The notes beneath the pieces were generated by a model. The model made no database searches and was not told where the DNA came from. It saw only the letters and a list, made by a program, of their open reading frames with translations. Shown here piece after piece: positions 44,716 through 55,751 of a stretch of 64,000 bases of DNA. How positions within the stretch are numbered: position 1 is the first letter of the stretch; each line of letters begins with the position of its first letter. The position numbers were made by a program, and so were the translations under genes. This DNA comes from Marasmius tenuissimus (taxonomy: Eukaryota > Basidiomycota > Agaricomycetes > Agaricales > Marasmiaceae). The DNA is taken from the NCBI GenBank assembly GCA_029532415.1, contig JAQOTA010000050.1:2356001-2420000 (forward strand), given 5' to 3'.

Positions 44716-44919
44716 CCACGGCCTTCATTGAGACGGACTTTCTATCCTTATGGACTTGACTAACCTCTTGGTAGCTTATTAGGTATCTATATCACTTCAT
44801 TTCGAAACTGTTTGTTTGATGTCCTTTGGCAAGCTACGTAGGTGTACTTTGCTCTTTTGCTAACCGATCGATATAATATACACGCGTTTCAACTTCCGTT
44901 GATTCCAAAATACAGATAT

Positions 44920-46496
44920 CTACACCTCTTGTATTCCCCACGCAGTTCCGATCATCTCGTTGCTTGTGCCATCTGTCTCATCCACCAACAATCGCGCCCC
45001 TTCAACGCCAGCGACAGGAAGACGGAGCTTTTTGTCGCCATGAGGGACGTGACTCGGGATGACACCCGCTTGGAGTAAGGCCGATGCATGGTCCCACCAA
45101 ATATGCTCTGGATGTTTCGATTCATCTCAGCGTGCGCGAAAAACGACTAGAGAAGAGTGGCTCACCGTGATAAAGCCTGTCACCGCGTACATTGACCACA
45201 CTCACGAATGGTATCTCGAGTTTCTTGCCCGTAGGAGGAACGCCAGGTAAGAGCCAATCGACGACTCTGTCGTGGGTCAATTTAAAGACGAATTCATCTG
45301 TTGTAAGTAAACGTTGAGTGGAGTTTTTGTCCTTCGCAGCATTCGCGCGGACGCACCGATTATACGGTCGCTCCCAACGGTACGAGAAACAAGCTGTAGC
45401 TCAGTGTCGGGGGGATTACTGGACCATAAGCTGATAGGTGAGGTTAGACCTTCGAAAGCTCAAGTTTTAAACTAACGCGAAGATGAAGTGGTTCCGATAG
45501 AATGCTGTGAGATTTTTACGGCCGACGCCTCCCGTCATCTGCAACGAACACAATCAATCATTAAGCGTGAGTTATTAAGAATTAGACTGGGAAGTTTGAC
45601 GTACTGTCGGGACGTGATTAACATACGGCTCGGCCTGTTCCCGTCGTATTGAAGTTTAACATATACTGCCATGACACAAGCACTCACCACCATGGTACCC
45701 ATCGTTTTCGCTACGCTCCTAACCTCAAATTCGAAATAGGTGTGCTCATCCCAGATCGCCTCGATATCGAAAATGGGTTCACCGAGGATCTTCCTTAAGA
45801 AAACTAGTGTTCGACTATGCGCAAGGCTGGCAAAGCCTGGGTTGTAGTCGGCCGAGTGTGGAAGAACGAAATATGGCGAAGTGGTCGCATATTGGTGAGC
45901 AGTGATACTCGAAATTTTATCTGGTCGTGGCACACTAGGAGGCAAATGAAGAAACGAAGGGACTGAGGGCGTTGTCAGAGGAGAGCCAAAAGCGACCAGG
46001 CATGATAACCTCTTGTCTTTTGCAAGAGCTTCGATGACAGCAGGAAGAACACTGGGATCGTAAACTGGAAATCATGAATCGACATCGACGAACTGGGGTA
46101 CTCGAGAAGTACTGAAGGCACACCATTGACCGCAAACTTGTCCTTCACGTCCAGCTCTTTCAACGAAAGCAGCGCCTCAAGACCTTTCCTCAACACGTCC
46201 TCGATAGTCCAACCGCCTTTGATATCTTCCGATTTCGCTGGGATAGTGGTGCCAACGACTGCGAAACCTTCTTCGGCCCATTTCTGGATCGGTTCGGGGT
46301 CCAGCAATTTATTTGAATCTGATCGCCTGGGGTAGGATCCTTCCGGTGGTAGGAAGATAATCATGCCAGGGCCGCTTCCACGGCGTGTAAGTGGGGGCTG
46401 CAAGAATGTATTCTCGCTCAATTCAACAAGAGGTGCTGAAGGTAGCGCTACTTCTTGTTCATCGGGAGAATTTGGATCGTAGACTGACGGTGCCAT
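44920..46496 (-). CDS. Dienelactone-hydrolase-like domain fused to an NTF2-like domain
   Basis: I chose ATG 46496 (MAPSVYDPNSPDEQEVALPS); the upstream frame has no ATG. The N-terminal half reads PGMIIFLPPEGSYPRRSDSN ... WAEEGFAVVGTTIPAKSED and later DPSVLPAVIEALAKDKRLSC, with an alpha/beta-hydrolase look. FVLPHSADYNPGFASLAHSR is a possible C-terminal His region. The C-terminal half is NTF2-like: EPYVNHVPTMTGGVGRKNLT, AFYRNHFIF, DEFVFKLTHDRVVDWLLPGV, PPTGKKLEIPFVSVVNVRGD and EHIWWDHASALLQAGVIP, ending AWGIQEV at TAG 44920. The usual dienelactone-hydrolase nucleophile motif G-x-C-x-G is not visible, so the hydrolase half may be degenerate. I recall the two-domain design in fungal carboxymethylenebutenolidase-like proteins. 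It is divergent from the FAD monooxygenase. Confidence 0.72.
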
Positions 46497-46735
46497 TGCT
46501 GGGAAGGCTAACAACAAGGCCAACTGGGAAAGAAACGGCAGCTGCAAGACCCGGATAGCGGAAATCTAATCACGATCATGTGATGCCTTAGCCTATCACA
46601 CAGGATACCGGCGGCACGGCCGGAGATTGACGTCGAGCCTCTCAAATTCTCTTGTGGTGCTTCACTTGAGTACAAAATGCCTATCTTCCGAGGGGGTCAG
46701 GTTCCCACCCCAATACCCCTTTCATTCCTTCCGCC
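46497..46735. promoter_or_regulatory. Divergent promoter region, DLH-NTF2 (-) / FAD monooxygenase (+)
   Basis: Only 239 bp separate the two start codons, so both promoters must lie here. No specific operator was identified. Confidence 0.5.
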
Positions 46736-48478
46736 ATGTCTACACCATCTACCTCAACTTTCAAACAGCTTCGTGTAGCTGTCATTGGCGGAGGCATTGG
46801 CGGCCTTGCAGCAGCAGTTGCACTCCGTCGCGCTGGTCACCTTGGTACGTTTCTCAACGAGCTCTTCGTTTTTTTGGTCTGACCCATGGCCAACAGTCAG
46901 TATCTATGAACGCCGGGACTTCCATGTTGAGGTTGGGGCATCTATTTCATGTGCTGCTAATGGCACTCAGTGGCTTCGTGAATGGGGCGTAGACATCCCG
47001 GACATGAAACCGGTCGTCTTGGTACGCTATCGCTCTTCGGATCTTGCACACTGCTCACTCACGGTGTTCACACAGAAAAAGCTCGTTATGCGTGAATGGG
47101 AAACTGGGAAGATACTGAATTTATACAACCTAGACAACTACGAGGAGCAATGGGGCAATGTCTACAACATGTTCCATCGACAGGATATGCATGCGACGTT
47201 GCTGAAGACTGCTACATCATCAGAGGGCCAGGGACCTCCCTGCACCGTCGTAATTGACCACATGTAAGTCTACGGTGTGTTTGAGAACGTAAAACTGGAA
47301 CTCACTCGAGGTTCATCGCTTCAGATGTCAGTCCGTCGATCATGAGGCGGGAACAGTTACCTTCGAGAATGGCGTTACTGTCGAATCCGACATGATCATT
47401 GGTGCAGATGGAATTCGAGTGCGTCACTATTGTTCTGACCCGGCTCGTTCCTTTAACTAAAGCCGGTTCAAAGTCGGTCGTCAGACGAGAGCTCGGTGTC
47501 GTCCCGGATAGCGCTTCCGCCCCTCAGACTTGCTACCGGTGTAACGTCAAACGTTCGGTTGTCGACCAACTCGGTCTGGTCAAGTATTCATACGAACCTG
47601 CCATGTATGTAATATGATCCTTCCTTCGTGTGCTCCGGACTCATGACAGAACCGACTAGCCAATTTTGGGGCGGCATGGCTGGGAAGAATGGTCGTTCCA
47701 AGTATTACAAGATCGTCATGTCTCCTTGTTCCGGTGGAGACGTTGTGTCTTTCTACTGTAGGTCATACTCACATGACTCGAGCAGTCGAAGGATACTTAT
47801 ATTGCTCCCAGGCTTCATGCCGACAGAGCTGACACACCACCGTGAAGAAGGTTTCACTTTCGCAGAGGCCCCTGTGAAGGACATTCTAGTTGGACGATAT
47901 GACGAACTGGATCCAGATTGCGTGAATCTTCTCCAGAACTCCATTGATAGAATGCCCTGGCGGTTGTACATCCACCAACCTTATACCGTAAGTACATCTC
48001 ACCCACCATGGAATCTTCGGCATTGGCTCATCCAATTTTCCGTCGCTCAGTCTTGGTTCAAGGGAAAAGCTTGTCTCCTGGGAGATGCTGCTCACCCTAT
48101 GATGCCACATCAATCCCAGGGTGCCTGTCAGGCTATCGAAGATGCCGCGGCGCTAGGGATCATATTCTCAGACAAATACAATTTCTCCAATGATGTGGAG
48201 GGTGGTCTTGCGATGTACCAGCTCATTCGAAAAGATCGGGCCACGCGCGTTCAGACTGCTTCGGCGAGAGCAACCGAGAACTTGAACGAGCGTATAGGAT
48301 TCACCAGTCTCACGCCTCACGATGCTTCACTGGCTGCTGCTGCTGGAAAACTGACTAGTGAGTTTTGCTCATTCGTGAGCTAATAGAGCAGCTGATCTGA
48401 ATCATCTGAATAGTCAATGAGATGAACAGCTACAGAATGGATGAGCACGTAGCAACTGAGGTGGCGAAATTGAGTTAA
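46736..48478 (+). CDS. FAD-dependent monooxygenase, salicylate-hydroxylase-like
   Basis: ATG 46736 begins MSTPSTSTFKQLRVAVIGGG, then IGGLAAAVALRRAGH, the Rossmann GxGxxG for FAD. It continues VSIYERRDFHVEVGASISCA. The DG motif is MIIGADGIRSVVRRELG. The third FAD motif is CLLGDAAHPMMPHQSQGACQ followed by AIEDAAALG. It ends HVATEVAKLS at TAA 48476-48478. Introns of about 50-60 bp lie near 46845-46896, 47021-47076, 47263-47324, 47420-47471, 47604-47660, 47759-47812, 47989-48055 and 48360-48413. Class A flavoprotein monooxygenases of this kind hydroxylate aromatic acids such as salicylate or hydroxynicotinate using NAD(P)H and O2, normally in the cytosol. The neighbouring dienelactone-hydrolase-like gene suggests aromatic breakdown; the exact substrate is unknown. 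Confidence 0.85.
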
Positions 48479-49994
48479 AGGGTGGCTTGTGGGGGTCTTT
48501 GTCGCAATCGGACGAGATTTCATGTTAGCTACCCAATACTGTACCATACACTTTGGACTTTGTAACTTGCTATTTTGACTAAAGAATCACCCGCCTTTGA
48601 CTGGGAGTCGTAACTTGCCAAAGACGTCTGGCCAAGGACCAAGTTCTCACGAAACTTTGAGTGAAGGAACATCTTCGGGAAAACCATTAAGTAGACTATC
48701 TTCACGAACGCATTCCATGCATACTATACCTGGCCACGATGTGTTCACGTCCAGGATAAGTAACTGCCCGATTTTATACCACTTCTCCTCAACTTCCCGA
48801 CTCGTCAATTTTTTTGGAGTTCAAGTTAATACCCTATATCATGACTATGAAGTATCCAGAGGAAATTCTGTCGTGTTGTTCTTCTACGACGCAAAATGTA
48901 CGAAATCGCGACTGTATCACACGTGTGACTTCTCCAGGAACTATATATTGTGCTTACTGGTGTGTCTTCAAATCTGTACCAAGTCAAAGTCTCGCTATAG
49001 CTCCTCTAATATCCCAAGTTTCGTAGTGAACCATTGCCATGGACAAGGGGGGGGGAAAAATAAAATTTATGACCCACACTCGAATTTTTTTTTAAGGCGG
49101 GTCGAGGGGGGACTACCTAGCTACGTAATTTCCATATATGGTAAGACTTACCTTTTTTGGTTGCCTGGTCCGGCAATCTCCGAGGCTGGAAAATTTTTTC
49201 ACTGACCAGCCTACGCTGCCAGCTCTAGAAGTGGCGGCCATGAGTTTAGAGAGTGCTTATTCGGTGCTTATCATCCTATGGAGCTCCACCTGAGCCTGAC
49301 CTCAACTGAAGTCGCGCCTGGGGTGGGGTATGCCCCATACCCACTTAAGCACCACTACAAGGGCTACAGGCAGCAGAGATGGTGCTAAAAGGTGAGATTT
49401 GGGTTGATTTTCAGCGAGAACAAACGATTTTCACGGACACAGTCCATTCTAGCTCCTTCCAAGGCCTTCAAACGGCCTCATACATCGAAAAAAATTTGGC
49501 CCAAAAATTTTCTTTAAGGACCCCCGAGGGGGGACTAGTCACTAACTACCCACCCGGATGTCCGGGATCCACGGCCCGCCCCCCCCTTGGCCATGGAAGA
49601 ATTATACAGAAGAATTCCTGTGGACCGCCCGTGACAATGTGAGGAGAGGGTGACGGCAAATTAGGCGCTGCTGCGCCGTGACTTGCCGTGACTTTTACCA
49701 GTTACACTTCCTGGTCCAGCTCGGGCATTGCCCGAGAAGAGCTACATCCCTCTAAAAAATCCAAGAAATTCAGGTTAAGCGTTTTTGACCCTCTAGAATC
49801 AGATTATCAACTTTATTTAGGGATTAGTAGAGCGTGGAAACCGCGTCTGCAAAAGTGACTTATCTTGGCCAGGTATAGTATGGCCAGTCTCCAGAAATCT
49901 CACATGTCGACGAATTTCGTGGTTGGCAAATATTCATTGAAAACATAAGAAGGAAAGATCCGTTCATATCTAAGCTATTGTCCTTTCAAACTAT
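48479..49994. repeat. Non-coding, repeat-like region
   Basis: No gene recognised. The base composition is uneven, with poly-G (49047-49055), poly-T (49086-49093) and poly-A runs. A block of the form TTTAAGG...GAGGGGGGACTA appears twice in direct orientation, at about 49090-49115 and 49512-49537. Small palindromes are present (GGGTATGCCCCATACCC near 49325). The 202-codon frame at 48597-49205 crosses these tracts and is not credible. It may be the remains of a mobile element whose ends I could not define. Confidence 0.45.
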
Positions 49995-50789
49995 CTACTC
50001 CCCAGTTATGAATACCCTCCTCAAATACTGTGGTTCTTCCTTCTCATCGCAAACCGGGCACATCCCAGTGTAATGCAACACGGATTTGATACAATCCACA
50101 CAGAACAGATGTCCGCACGTTGTCACACAGACCGTCTCTGGCGTGGTGGATAGACACATCGGGCAACTGAATGCCTCACCATCACTTCCATCCTCGCTAT
50201 CCTCATCCTCCTCTTCGCCAAACTCAAAGGGAGCATCTCCAAGCTCGTCAGCATCCTCAAAATCGTACTCGTGGTCGTCTTCGAAGTCGAGGTCATCGAT
50301 GTCGTAGATGGTGGGGTCGGTGCACCCATAGGGGTAGAGAGAGGAGGCTTTTTCGTCTTCCCAGTGACGCTGGTAACGAGAGAAGGTGTATGGCTCGTCA
50401 GGTAGAGTGTTGGTCTCGACGTGCTCGCTGTGATAGCGGTATCGATGGGAATAGGAGGAGTCGTACGACTCGTCTTCGTCCTCGTCGTCACTGTCGTAAT
50501 CATCTTCATCATCGGAATCGTCTCTGTGGACACTCGACATCTCTAGATGCACCCTCAGCCCGCCATATGATTCGAAGAGCTTGTCGCAAGACGTGCAATA
50601 GTGGTGATGGGGGCTCTTGATGAAATGGATGCGGAGCGTGTTCTTGTTGAGGAACCGCTTGTAGCAGACAGGACATTTGGGGTGCCCGTTGGCGGCCTCT
50701 TGGATATGGTTCTGACGCTCGGAAGCGTTGGGGAAGTAGGCGTCGCATGGGGCGCAATAGGCAGTGGTCAAGTCTTGGTGAACGTCCAT
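49995..50789 (-). CDS. C2H2 zinc-finger plus RING-finger protein
   Basis: A single uninterrupted frame of 264 residues, with ATG at 50789. It has three C2H2-like units at the N-terminus: YCAPCDAYFPNASERQNHIQ, CPVCYKRFLNKNTLRIHFIK and YCTSCDKLFESYGGLRVHLE. A very acidic linker follows (DDSDDEDDYDSDDEDEDES, then DDLDFEDDHEYDFEDADELG). The C-terminal C3HC4 RING runs CPMC ... CVTTCGHLFCVDCI ... CPVC over roughly residues 205-250. RING proteins of this form are ubiquitin E3 ligases; the C2H2 units probably bind nucleic acid or protein. The gene is intronless, unlike nearly all its neighbours. No membrane segment. Confidence 0.85.
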   Translation of the reverse strand: MDVHQDLTTAYCAPCDAYFPNASERQNHIQEAANGHPKCPVCYKRFLNKNTLRIHFIKSPHHHYCTSCDKLFESYGGLRVHLEMSSVHRDDSDDEDDYDSDDEDEDESYDSSYSHRYRYHSEHVETNTLPDEPYTFSRYQRHWEDEKASSLYPYGCTDPTIYDIDDLDFEDDHEYDFEDADELGDAPFEFGEEEDEDSEDGSDGEAFSCPMCLSTTPETVCVTTCGHLFCVDCIKSVLHYTGMCPVCDEKEEPQYLRRVFITGE

Positions 50790-52107
50790 GACTGTTGAGT
50801 AAAGTTTGGGTGGTGTGGATGGTTTGGTTTGGTTGAGTGCAAGTGGGTGTTAGATTTCTGAGGAGGAAGGTCAGAATGAGGGGTCTCTTATATCTTTTCG
50901 AGGGCTGGTGTCTGAGACGAAAATGGGGGGTAATGACGCCCAGCTGGAACTCTCGGAGCTGGGGTAGACATACTTCTACTCCTGGTTCTGATTCACCTCC
51001 CACTCGATCTCGGATCATGAATCACCGGTGCTAGTGACAGTCTCTTTCTCTCGTCGACCAAGGGATAGATTGCGCTTTGCTAACAAGAAATGCGACCCGG
51101 TCTCTCGCGTTCGCTTCTCAACTCTCGACTTTATCGACGGACACAACAGCGAACAGGTATGCCTACATACCTTTGGAGACATTCATCCTCGCTCCGACTA
51201 CATTCTACGCCCGAGACTCCAGCTCCAATTGACCCCCGTCTGAAATTTGGTCGCTTGTCGGTGTGGTCTCTGACGCATTCCAAGTTTCGGTCAATGCACC
51301 TCCGAGGTCATTCGTCTTAGACGTCAGCAACTTTGTCCGCTATCTCCGTTCGGTGGACTCGACGATACCATGCTCCTTTTACCCATCTCACCTACCGCCG
51401 CCCGGACATTTGGCCAGCCCGCCATGTAGGATATAGTGGTCTGAGCTCATTCCTCGGCCCTTTTTGCGTCCCACACCAAGGAGCCGTTAGCCCCTGTCCT
51501 AATTGCAACTCCGTCTCGCGAAAGCCTGCTCCGAGCAATTGAGGTCATTCCAGAATGCAGAATGTAGGATGAGACACCAACGGAGAATGGAGCCCCTTTT
51601 CGAAGAGCCTCGCTCTGTTCTTGCGATTCAAGGGTTATCGTATCTTCTCATTTTCATCCAGTGCGAGATAGTGTGCGCATCAACGGGAACCCAAGACTAC
51701 TCAATCGAAGGGAGGAGTTGCTCACTGGGATGACTTTGGTACATGGAGCTCGGAGGACTGTCGATCGTGTTTCCTTCCGGGATCTTTGTTTCCGAGTCAA
51801 AGCTGTCTTACTTCCAGCTCCACTCCTCTCGAACAGAGTATCGTCGTCTCCGATGACTGGCCTCTACGACACACAGGGTAGGCCCATCTAATCCACTCTC
51901 TGCTCAAGCGCAGGATGCCTACTCGTACTATCTCGTTACGGTGTCCCCCACAATACGAGGCAACGATGGAAAAGGGGTGAGCCCAGTACTCTTGTTTCAC
52001 TTCTCGACGCAAGAAAAAATGACAGTCTACGAGGGAGTGTGTGGTGTAGCATGGAGAATCTATTCTCGTCGGTGAGTGCTGGGTATTCGTACATCATTCT
52101 CAATACA
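50790..52107. other. Intergenic region with unexplained plus-strand frames
   Basis: Several 65-76-codon plus-strand frames (51028-51891) overlap. They contain splice-like GT/AG pairs but no recognisable domain. They may be untranslated or relic sequence. I call no gene. Confidence 0.4.
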
Positions 52108-52639
52108 TTATTTACTTTCTTCGTGTGCCTAGGAAAAGTTGATTCCTGGAATGAGAGCTTCACAACAGCTTCGCGCTCACCTTTCTGACCTCAACTAGCT
52201 TCCCGATTCTGGCAAGGTACGTCGAACCCGAATCTGACCACACTTGGTACCCAGTTATCTTATTTTCTCCATCGTAATCCAGGATGTACGCGAACGTCTC
52301 ATTCCAACTTTCTCCTGTGCTGTTCCAAGTGAACGTCGCTCGGGCTTTGCAAGCGACCCGCCTGGACTCAGTATCGATAACGAAGTCGACAAACTCCATG
52401 TCCTTGAACGAGAGGCAGGTGACGATGATCTCGAAGTAGGATTGGATTGCAGCCATCCCGATGAACTCTCTTCCAAGGAAAGGTGCCAGAGCGGGTTCGC
52501 CGTATTCAATGGCGTAGACACGCTGCGTTGTGCTCTTGCTGAAGAGGGACAGGACTGGGTCCAAGCCTGTACCTGCCATGAAGGCATCACGGAGAGACTG
52601 GGTAGCAGCGAGTAATTGGTCTCGGAGTGTTGGTGCCAT
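52108..52639 (-). CDS. NTF2-like (SnoaL-fold) protein, copy 1
   Basis: ATG 52639 begins MAPTLRDQLLAATQSLRDAF. The main exon is 52181-52639. A 52-bp intron leads to a 21-bp last exon (52108-52128), giving 159 residues that end EVRKAHEESK. The body has LFSKSTTQRVYAIEYGEPAL, APFLGREFIGMAAIQSYFEI, FVDFVIDTESRRVACKARAT, FTWNSTGESWNETFAYILDY and KITGYQVWSDSGSTYLARIG, an alpha+beta NTF2/SnoaL cone. Such small proteins bind or isomerise small ligands; none can be named here. It is a tandem paralogue of the gene at 53236-53782 with the same intron position. If the intron is not used, the frame ends at 52160. Confidence 0.75.
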
Positions 52640-53235
52640 CTTCGTTGTCCAGCGTTGTAGCGACGTCGGAGTCTCTTGGGTCCGGGGGCTGAGTCAACAG
52701 GCTCTGAGATCTGCGTTCAGGCGTCTGGTATTTATACCTTTTACGTTCTGTGGGTAGCGGTTTTGCCCTGGTCTACAGTGAATTATGCCAGTGTTGGAAT
52801 CCCGTTACTTACCATCAGCTCCGAGTTTGTTGAGTCACTGAAGTCTGATAAACGATTATCTTCTTGGCTCTAGACCGCATCGCAGCCAAATCTCTTCCCC
52901 GGGTATTTGAGATCATGAATACGTACATGTTCCATCTGAGATCGAGACGGTGATCGAATGCCTCGGAGGCGTTCTCAAAAGTTCAACGATCCAGCAGTGG
53001 TTCAACATCGAGGTCGTTTCACCACACTGTGGTCAAAATTCCGTCGTCTGCCAAGTGTCGCCGCCAGAATCCACATGCACGTACGGTCTTTATATGCTGA
53101 CTGCGTTGTACAACATTTTTCCGCATTTCCTATTTAGTCATCTGGACGCGACGCGTACACATATTAAATGTTCATATTGCGAGCAGTCGAGGACCTGCAA
53201 CTAGTAGTGTGGCTGTTTTCGCTGCGATTCTTCAT

Positions 53236-53782
53236 TCAGAGTGGGGCTTTTTTGTCTGCCTGTTCGCCTAGAGGAAGGTTGAAAAAGAGGACGTGCGAGT
53301 AGCAGAGCCAAGTGAACTTTCTCACCTTCCTTCCTGACCTCATCGAGCTTTCCGATCCGCGCAAGGTATGCAGCACCTGAATCCGCCCACACTTGATAGT
53401 CCGTTACTTTCTTCTCGTCGTCGAAGTCGAGCATATAAGCAAAAGTTTCGTCCCAGCTCTGCTCCGTGCTTTTCCAGGTGAATTTTGCTCTCGCCTTGCA
53501 TGCAACCCTTCGCGCTTCGGTATCGACAACGAATTCGACGAATTTCATGTCCTTGTATGACAAGAGGGATGCTATCGCTTCGAAGTATGACCGAACAGCC
53601 GGGATCCCAGCATATTCCTTACCCAGGAAGGGGGCGAGAGCCTTCTCGCCGTGCTCGATGACTGTAATCTGGTGCGTCGTGCTGAAATATGTCATGATTG
53701 TGTCCAGATCTTTATTTTCTGCAAAGGCATCGCAGAAGGATTGGGCAGAGGACAAGAGCTGGGTTCGGGCTGAGGGTTCCAT
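53236..53782 (-). CDS. NTF2-like (SnoaL-fold) protein, copy 2
   Basis: ATG 53782 begins MEPSARTQLLSSAQSFCDAF. Exon 1 is 53326-53782 and exon 2 is 53236-53267, giving 162 residues that end EVRKEGEQADKKAPL. Without the intron the frame would run to 53201. The core matches copy 1 closely (KALAPFLGKEYAGIPAVRSY, VEFVVDTEARRVACKARAKF, WDETFAYMLDFDDEKKVTDY, WADSGAAYLARIGKLDEVRK). Both copies splice right after the conserved EVRK, which supports the spliced models. Function unknown. The pair faces the same way and is about 0.6 kb apart. Confidence 0.75.
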
Positions 53783-54876
53783 GGGGGTGCTAGTTCAGGT
53801 TGAAGGTGAGTTTCTGGAGCCTGTACGAGTAACGATGAAGTCATACTTGCTGTGCGGCGAGACTGCAAACCGGGGGCGTTCTTTACGGACGTACTTTGCC
53901 ACGACGAGGCTCAGCAATTGATCTGCGGTCCTGGGTTGGTTCTGGAACTCGGTTGCCTATGACGGACATTTCATCCTCAGCCATTTTCGCCCTACCTTCA
54001 CCGTGAACTCGCTTCCTGTCGAATAAAGTGTTCTCCGCAAACTTCCGGGCACCCCAACCATCCGACGGCAGAAGTCTCTCTCGACTTTGCACAGTTCCAC
54101 GTAGTCCTGAAACACTACCCGGTCGGAGAATTGGTTGAACGTTCCTACCGAGCCCTGAAAGTGAGGATACTCGACATGCAGTCTACACGTGCTGTTTCCT
54201 TTGCATTCAACACCAAGTCGACGGTTTGCGTAGGTGCTTTTCGATCGTAGGCAAGGGCACCGAAACCTCGTGTGCTTGTCCTCTTGTCATTCACGGCTAA
54301 TGCCCAACTTTGACGGTCTTCGTCGCTGTTTGCCTGCTCAGTCATCTTAGGCCGACCGCATTCTCCTCATCAAAATTCTCGCAAAACTATGACTCCATCC
54401 ATATCCGGCCGATTCTACTTTGCACAAGAAGCCTTGACTCCGGCATACGCGACAAGTCCGTGGGTGGAAGGGGTTATCCCTAGCCGTTCATTTTCACCTT
54501 CATTTATTCCACCATCAAAGAGTGCACGGCTTGCTTACTTTGCGGTCGATCTTGTCCTTTTTCGCTCGGAAAATGTCAAGTCACTGGAACACACATGTAA
54601 ACAACCATGCTTTCTTTCCCTGGACTTTCTTTTTCGCACTTCAATCCCTGGGAATGTGAGATCGAAAGCCTCCCAAAAGCCCGGACGCCGCTCGGACTAT
54701 TGCCGCCCACTCCGTTGACGCCTGCCCGCCTGCAGTGTAGATCGCGTTTGAATGTTACCTCGCTTTGGTGCTCCCGGTCCTTATAAAGACGCTCTTTCGT
54801 TCTATAACCCTCCTACCACAACACTTCTACCTCAACAGTCCCCTTAGTTTTTCCGAACCTATAACATTCTATCGAC
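53783..54876. other. Intergenic region
   Basis: No gene recognised. Short frames at 53883-54092 (-), 54145-54345 (-) and 54389-54718 (+) lack motifs. A TATA-like box precedes the next gene. Confidence 0.45.
54781..54787 (+). promoter_or_regulatory. TATA-like box of the DUF6741-type gene
   Basis: TTATAAA lies about 90 bp before ATG 54877 and is followed by a pyrimidine-rich stretch, as expected for a core promoter. Confidence 0.45.
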
Positions 54877-55751
54877 ATGGCTATGGTCTTCCCCGCCTAC
54901 GACTCTTACGACTCCTACGGTCACCAACCTATATCTCGCAGGCCGTCTATGGGCTATAGTGCAAACTACTCGTACGGTCAGCCTGGGGCGTACCACGACC
55001 CAATGTACCAGGTATGCCAACCTTCGTCCCTCGGAATTTGATTTCATCAAGTCTGATACTTTCCCAAAGCACGATATATATCCGGGTGCAATGCCCATCA
55101 CACAACGCGTGATAAGCACCGGTGCGCCATGCTCACTGCGCTCTGCAGCTCACTAAACTAACTAACACGTTCAGCGTACGACGGTGACTACTATCCCCGT
55201 TCTCGACGCCACTCGACTGTCTCGGTGTCGTCGATGGTACCTCGACCCCCGCCTCTCGACGCGTACCGTCGCAATAGCAGCATCCAAATAAAATTCAAAC
55301 GCAGAGGCAGCCTTACTGCAGGTGTATCACTCGCTGAAGCGCAGTCTCACGTGAGGCTGTCTTCCAACGACTCGTATACAATCCACGACCTCCATGCTGA
55401 CAGGCATAATACCATTCTGCTAAAAATCAAGGTATGTCATGTGCCTCCTACCTTTTCGGTAGCCAACTTAACTTATGACGACTAGTGGACTGGGTATAGC
55501 TCATTGACATACGAGATACCGCTCGATTCGTATGACGGGCATATAACCTTGCAAACCCTGGCAAGGAGAGTGTCCCGCGCCTGTGTACATTATCTACAGG
55601 TATGTTTTCAACGTGTTCTAAACTGTTCCGCTATTCACTGACTTCCCGGGGTCAGGTCAACGCTATCCCTGTTGTCTGGGACCGAGTCGAGCTTCACCAT
55701 CTAGAGGAGCTATCACATGGAGTGTGGCAACCGATGCTGGCCGTGCGGTAA
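54877..55751 (+). CDS. DUF6741-type basidiomycete protein
   Basis: ATG 54877 begins MAMVFPAYDSYDSYGHQPIS, a Tyr/Ser/Pro-rich disordered N-terminus. After an intron (about 55012-55175) comes YYPRSRRHSTVSVSSMVPRP. The conserved domain follows: IQIKFKRRGSLTAGVSLAEA, QSHVRLSSNDSYTIHDLHAD, then after an intron WTGYSSLTYEIPLDSYDGHI and TLQTLARRVSRACVHYLQ. The last exon encodes VNAIPVVWDRVELHHLEELS and HGVWQPMLAVR, ending at TAA 55751. I recall this domain as DUF6741, found widely in Agaricomycetes with a Tyr-rich N-terminus. No function is known. A short TATGACC-type tandem repeat lies downstream. Confidence 0.72.

Noticed and set aside
45059..45250. Plus-strand 63-codon frame
   Set aside because: It is opposite the NTF2-like exons of the DLH-NTF2 gene and is a shadow.
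48597..49205. 202-codon plus-strand frame
   Set aside because: It crosses poly-G and poly-T tracts and has no motif; probably chance in repeat-like DNA.
50086..50620. Plus-strand frames opposite the C2H2/RING gene
   Set aside because: They are antisense shadows of the acidic linker; Ser- and Arg-rich translations come from GA-rich codons.
51028..51891. Cluster of overlapping plus-strand frames
   Set aside because: Possible introns exist, but no joined frame gave a recognisable protein.
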